A program made the translations under genes and the position numbers. This document shows positions 41,120 to 44,572 of a DNA stretch of 44,572 nt, piece after piece. The stretch spans positions 1-44,572 of the forward strand of contig DAOTVZ010000047.1 in assembly GCA_034436045.1 (NCBI GenBank), in the 5' to 3' direction. Numbering within the stretch: position 1 is the stretch's first letter; the number at the start of each line of letters is the position of its first letter. Source of the DNA: H111-94 sp034436045 (lineage in GTDB: Bacteria > Chloroflexota > Ktedonobacteria > Ktedonobacterales > Ktedonobacteraceae). Under the pieces are notes generated by a model. The model did no database searches. It had not been told where the DNA came from and saw only the letters and a list, made by a program, of their open reading frames with translations.

Positions 41120-41599
41120 TTATTGTCGTTGTTTCGCCTGGTCGATCAAATCGATGATGAATTGTAACTTTTTGATGGTGTGTTCGGCATTGCGGCGGTG
41201 ACGCTCGTAGCCTTCGGGGTCGAGCAGTTGGAACCAGGCGCGAATGTCGTCGTCGGAGATGTCGTACCACTTGGTATCGGCCTGTAAGCGCAGATAGACG
41301 CGCATCTGCGGGTCCTGCTGACGTTTGAGCAGGCCGATGGGTTTAACCCCGGCTGTTCCGGCGGCGCTTTCACTCTCGTCGGCAGCCACCGCCTGTTCCA
41401 TGCCCTCATCGGGATGAAGCTCTTTATAGATGGCTTCAACCTCGTTGACGCGCACAAACACGCTCGGCCCGGCACGATACGCCTTCATACGCCCATCTTT
41501 GATCCATTGATCGATGGTGATACGGTCAACGCCCAGGCGTCGCGCCGCCTCACTCGCGTCGATAAAGGCGAAACGCCCGCCTCCCGGCTTATTTGCCAT
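41120..41599 (-). CDS. Helix-turn-helix (MerR/excisionase-like) DNA-binding protein
   Basis: A 159-residue protein. The N-terminal domain (about 10-60) is a winged HTH of the excisionase/MerR type: FIDASEAARRLGVDRITIDQ, WIKDGRMKAYRAGPSVFVRV. The remaining 100 residues are mostly charged helices, with WYDISDDDIRAWFQLLDPEG and a C-terminal coil. This half is unlike known excisionases. ATG 41599 has GAGAGGG upstream. It is the last gene of the operon with rsmD and the VOC protein, 45 bp from the latter. Its target is unknown. Confidence 0.78.
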   Translation of the reverse strand: MANKPGGGRFAFIDASEAARRLGVDRITIDQWIKDGRMKAYRAGPSVFVRVNEVEAIYKELHPDEGMEQAVAADESESAAGTAGVKPIGLLKRQQDPQMRVYLRLQADTKWYDISDDDIRAWFQLLDPEGYERHRRNAEHTIKKLQFIIDLIDQAKQRQ

Positions 41600-41644
41600 A
41601 TCTTTACCCTCTCGTCCTTGCAACCTTGCAATTTAGCTTGTAAT

Positions 41645-42019
41645 CTAGCGTTCTTGCAGCGTGATACCAAAGCCGTCGGGATCGCGCAATGTTGCCAGCG
41701 TGCGCCCTGTCACCTGTTTCTCCGGTGGCATCGAGAAATGCGCGCCTCTGGCCTTCAGCACTTCATAGGCGCTGTGAATATCATCGACCACAAAGGCCAG
41801 TTGTGCACGACCGGCGGGTGGGCGTCGCTCGGTGGATTCATCTCCGGGTGCGCCGCCCAGGTGTAGGGCCAGCGTCACATCACCGGTAGCGAACTCCGTC
41901 CAGCCCGGCGAGGTAAACCTCAGCGGCAAGCCCAGCACGTCGCGGTAGAAGGCCGTAGAACGTGCCATATCACTCACATAAATGACTATATAATCAGGTT
42001 TCTTGAACTGTATCTCCAT
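41645..42019 (-). CDS. VOC family protein (glyoxalase/bleomycin-resistance fold)
   Basis: A 124-residue vicinal oxygen chelate protein. The N-terminal half YIVIYVSDMARSTAFYRDVL with GLPLRF is typical, and the second half is LAFVVDDIHSAYEVLKARGA followed by RDPDGFGITLQE. Metal ligands would be the usual His/Glu set; only some are visible, so it may be a dioxygenase, isomerase or binding protein. Its start overlaps the rsmD 3' end by 26 bp on the same strand, so the two are co-translated. Confidence 0.82.
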   Translation of the reverse strand: MEIQFKKPDYIVIYVSDMARSTAFYRDVLGLPLRFTSPGWTEFATGDVTLALHLGGAPGDESTERRPPAGRAQLAFVVDDIHSAYEVLKARGAHFSMPPEKQVTGRTLATLRDPDGFGITLQER

Positions 42020-42587
42020 GCTCAGGATTCTCCGTCGTTGCTCGATAAAACATCAAGAGCGTGCTGCCATAGCGCCGCTCATCCTCCAGCCGCAAATGTG
42101 TACACGGCACGGCGGTCACGCCGACGCGCTCTTTGGGATGTATCTGCACAATCACCAGTCCCCCCGGCGCGACCAGTGGGGAGCCATCTAACAATTGCAG
42201 TGCCCGCGCCGCCATCTCATGATATTGCGGGGGGGCTACGTAGATAATATCATACGCACGCCCTTGCGCGCTCTGTAAAAACTTGAAAGCGTCGCCGTGC
42301 AGGGTTTCAGCGCGGTCGGCCAGGCGCGTGATCTGCAAATTTTCACGCAGCAACTGGAGTACTTTATAGTTCATCTCGATAAAGGTGGCGTGGGCGGCCC
42401 CGCGACTCAGCGCCTCAATGCCCACGCTGCCCGTCCCGCCAAAGAGGTCCAGGAAACGCGCATCCTCAACCTCGGTCGAGAGAATATCGAAAAGGGCCGT
42501 CTTGACACGATCTATGATGGGACGTGTCCCCATCGTCTTAGGGGCCTTCAGCTTGCGCCCTTTGGCCTCACCTGTTACCACGCGCAT
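41994..42587 (-). CDS. rsmD: 16S rRNA (guanine(966)-N2)-methyltransferase RsmD
   Basis: A 197-residue AdoMet-dependent methyltransferase acting on 16S rRNA G966. It begins MRVVTGEAKGRKLKAPK, which is typical of RsmD, then TRPIIDRVKTALFDIL. The AdoMet motif is FLDLFGGTGSVGIEALSRGA. The usual (D/N)PPY/F catalytic motif reads VAPPQY (Ala118-Pro-Pro-Gln-Tyr122), so the acidic or amide residue is replaced. The overall match is strong, so I keep the name. It overlaps the upstream acidic protein gene by 20 bp and the VOC gene by 26 bp. Confidence 0.9.
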   Translation of the reverse strand: MRVVTGEAKGRKLKAPKTMGTRPIIDRVKTALFDILSTEVEDARFLDLFGGTGSVGIEALSRGAAHATFIEMNYKVLQLLRENLQITRLADRAETLHGDAFKFLQSAQGRAYDIIYVAPPQYHEMAARALQLLDGSPLVAPGGLVIVQIHPKERVGVTAVPCTHLRLEDERRYGSTLLMFYRATTENPEHGDTVQET

Positions 42588-43869
42588 AATTTTCCTCCCC
42601 TAGCAGTTGCAGGACGGCCTCAACCTCGCTCACAAAATCGTCCTGCTTGGCCCAGTTAATAATCTGTTCAGCCTGCTCTACCTTTAGCTTCGCGGGCGTG
42701 GTTACTCCCCACACACCTTGCAGCAAATCTCTTAATTGCGCCGCCTCAATCTGCTGCAAGACCAGGCGGTTCAGCACTTTGAGTCGCTCGGTGCTGACGT
42801 TATGGGAGCCGCGTATCGCGCGCAATTCATCCAGAATCTCTCCGGCACGCAGCCGGTCATTTGCGCTCAGTCCGTCTTCTTCCTCCTCCTCCTCCTCTAT
42901 CTCGTCCAGGTCTAGCAGTTCATCATCTTCTGATTGCTCATCTTCATCCGGGCCAATCTCCTCGTCGAAGCGGTTGAGTACGACCGGCTGTTCACGCACC
43001 TGTGTACTCACCGGCTCGATCCGTTGATGAGACTGCGCCTGGTTGTTGCTCCCCGGCTCCTGATGCTGCAGAGGGCGCGAAGGGGTTTTGACTATTTCCA
43101 ATTCAGGCTCAGGTTCAGGCGGCTCCGCATCTCTGGCAGCGGGCGCGATGCGATTGGCAGCATTTTGCAACTCCGGGTGAGCGGCCTTCAGTTGATCGAT
43201 ATCGCTAAAGCCCCCGGCAACCATCGCCTGCAAATTATCTAATGCCTCGCGCAAATTTAAGCCGTTGAGTGATTTGACCTTGAGCATATCCATTGCCTGC
43301 TTAGGCGTCAGGTTGAGATTCTCACGGATCGCCGCGAGGAAATCTCGCAAGGGAATGTTGACCTCTGAGCCGACGGAGGGACGCGGTATAATGGGCATGG
43401 TGGTGGTATTGCCTGTGGTGGCGCGCGGAGCGGTTATACGATGCTCCTCAGTCTCGCCGCGTCTTCTGGGATTGATGACGTGAGCAGGCGTCTCGATAGT
43501 CGGCGGTGATGGAGTGGCGGCAGGCTGCACGGAAGAGGTGGGTACGGGCCGCTGCGTCGAGCGCGGCGGCAGCGTAGATGCCGCTTTCGCCGTCGTCCCA
43601 CTTCCCGTCACAACGGTAGAAGAGGGCACCTGTGCGGCTGGCGACTGACGTAACATCTGTGCGACACGCTTCTCGACAACCTGGGTTAATTGCCCCATGC
43701 CCATCTCGGCTTCGCGCAACAACTTTTCGCGCTGCTCAGCGCTGGCTCCCACAGGCATGGGCACACCCATTTCAACCGTATAGGTGCGTTCACCTACGCT
43801 AAACTGTGTGGCGTAGCGCAGCCAGATATGTGTGCCATTCGGCTCCGGTTCGTTTGTGCGGTGGTTCAT
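42568..43869 (-). CDS. Hypothetical acidic protein, first gene of the rsmD operon
   Basis: A 433-residue protein I do not recognise. The N terminus (IWLRYATQFSVGERTYTVEM) looks like a small beta domain. A Pro/Thr/Ser-rich linker (about 80-170) follows. A helical domain at 170-250 contains IPLRDFLAAIRENLNLTPKQ and LNLREALDNLQAMV. A Glu-rich run (DEIEEEEEEEDG) precedes a C-terminal helical domain (ANDRLRAGEILDELRAIRG, and LQGVWGVTTPAKLKVEQAEQ). It starts with AGGAGG upstream of ATG 43869. It is translationally coupled to rsmD. The linked ribosome gene hints at an RNA- or translation-related role, but this is inference. Confidence 0.7.
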   Translation of the reverse strand: MNHRTNEPEPNGTHIWLRYATQFSVGERTYTVEMGVPMPVGASAEQREKLLREAEMGMGQLTQVVEKRVAQMLRQSPAAQVPSSTVVTGSGTTAKAASTLPPRSTQRPVPTSSVQPAATPSPPTIETPAHVINPRRRGETEEHRITAPRATTGNTTTMPIIPRPSVGSEVNIPLRDFLAAIRENLNLTPKQAMDMLKVKSLNGLNLREALDNLQAMVAGGFSDIDQLKAAHPELQNAANRIAPAARDAEPPEPEPELEIVKTPSRPLQHQEPGSNNQAQSHQRIEPVSTQVREQPVVLNRFDEEIGPDEDEQSEDDELLDLDEIEEEEEEEDGLSANDRLRAGEILDELRAIRGSHNVSTERLKVLNRLVLQQIEAAQLRDLLQGVWGVTTPAKLKVEQAEQIINWAKQDDFVSEVEAVLQLLGEENYARGNR

Positions 43870-43940
43870 CTCTCCTCCTGCCTTCCTGCCCGCCAGAGGC
43901 GTTGTTGTTTGTCTGACACAGCATCCTGCAATGCATCTGT

Positions 43941-43949
43941 ATTATACCA
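43941..43949 (-). promoter_or_regulatory. Extended -10 promoter (TGGTATAAT) for the rsmD operon
   Basis: On the minus strand, TGG plus perfect TATAAT, about 72 bp before ATG 43869. No -35 match is evident. Confidence 0.6.
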
Positions 43950-43991
43950 AATGTTGCCTACCTCGAAATGTTTTAGAAAAGCCGGGCATCG

Positions 43992-44572
43992 CGTAGGGGC
44001 GTCATTCATGACGCCCTGAGAGAGACTCGGCGACCAGGCAAGGCGTGATGAAGAAATTTTCCCCTGAAACCGGCAAAGGCATCATGCCGTAGGGGCGTCA
44101 TTCATGACGCCCTGAGAGCGGTTCGGCGACCAAGCAGGGCGTGATGAAGGATTTTTCCCCTGAAACCGGCAAAGGCATCATGCCGTAGGGGCGTCATTCA
44201 TGACGCCCTGAGAAGGGAGCGGCGGGCGAGCAGGGCGTGATGAATCACGCCCCTACGGAGCCGAGGTCGATGGTTAAAAACGCCCTGAGAGCGGTTCGGC
44301 GACCAAGCAGGGCGTGATGAAGAAATTTTCCCCTGAGACCGGCAAAGGCGTCATGCCGTAGGGGCGTCATTCATGACGCCCTGAGAGCGACTCGACGGGC
44401 GAGCAGGGCGTGATGAAGGATTTTTCCCCTGAAACCGGCAAAGGCATCATGGCGTAGGGGCGTCATTCATGACGCCCTGAGAAGGGAGCGGCGGGCCAGC
44501 AGGGCGTGATGAAGAAATTTTCCCCTGAGACCGGCAAAGGCGTCATGCCGTAGGGGCGTCATTCATGACGCC
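43992..44572. repeat. Tandem palindromic array with exact 96-bp period (runs off the window)
   Basis: CGTAGGGGCGTCATTCAT plus GACGCCCTGAG begins at 43992, 44088, 44184, 44357, 44453 and 44549. Four of the five intervals are exactly 96 bp; the fifth is 173 bp and contains an inverted end near 44247-44257. The filler is also conserved: a GCAGGGCGTGATGAAG segment, then TTTTCCCCTGAAACCGGC or TTTTCCCCTGAGACCGGC, and AAAGGCATCATGC. The fillers resemble one another, so this is not a CRISPR array. No gene is seen in it. Confidence 0.92.

Noticed and set aside
43992..44572. CRISPR array
   Set aside because: The sequences between cores are alike, not unique, and the 96-bp period is too long.

Overview
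The window looks like a chromosomal segment of a Ktedonobacteria-type member of the Chloroflexota. This is inferred from the gene set: an F420-type LLM oxidoreductase, a FHA-ABCG transporter beside tandem WXG100 genes, DUF2851, a PASTA kinase with a Pro/Thr-rich tail, selB, long TPR proteins, an RsmD with an APPQY motif, and GC-rich palindromic intergenic repeats. No rRNA, tRNA or CRISPR array was found.

Layout. Positions 1-9577 hold the 3' end of a PgsA-like gene, a CPA1 Na+/H+ antiporter, an LLM oxidoreductase, a convergent M48 membrane protease, an AT-richer two-gene nucleotidyltransferase cassette, a STAND/TPR ATPase, CvpA and HflX. Positions 9578-16675 hold a repeat cluster, a PknB-like kinase, SelB and a GH127 beta-L-arabinofuranosidase. 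Positions 16691-18715 hold a compact restriction-modification module (5mC methyltransferase plus HNH nuclease). It is bordered on one side by a membrane-protein gene that seems to lack its 5' end, and on the other by a 15-codon relic of another methyltransferase start that still has its promoter and ribosome binding site. Positions 18803-23537 hold a DUF2127 membrane protein and a minus-strand operon: MBL hydrolase, UDP-glucose dehydrogenase interrupted by a 475-residue intein exactly at its catalytic cysteine, and AcpS.

Positions 23687-31644 hold a FHA-ABC exporter divergent from two WXG100 genes, an M16 peptidase, a protein of twelve 46-residue TPR-like repeats, a secreted cysteine-containing protein of unknown function, and two overlapping antisense small ORFs. 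Positions 31763-35420 hold a CIRCE-controlled groES-groEL operon, then fabI, a rhodanese and a small hypothetical gene on the other strand. Positions 35690-39414 hold an acidic coiled-coil protein, DUF2851 and an RluB-type pseudouridine synthase in one tight run. The end of the window has bioY, a 780-bp palindromic repeat array with mostly 70-bp spacing, an operon (unknown acidic protein, rsmD, VOC protein, HTH protein), and a second array with exact 96-bp spacing that runs off the window.

Regulatory style. Several genes have an extended -10 of the form TG[G/C]TA[T/C]AAT, which often excludes the longest possible start codon. Most convergent gene pairs are separated by long, perfect inverted repeats that look like bidirectional terminators. 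The best candidates for something new are the repeat arrays, the methyltransferase relic at the R-M edge, the active-site intein and the FHA-ABC/WXG100 locus.
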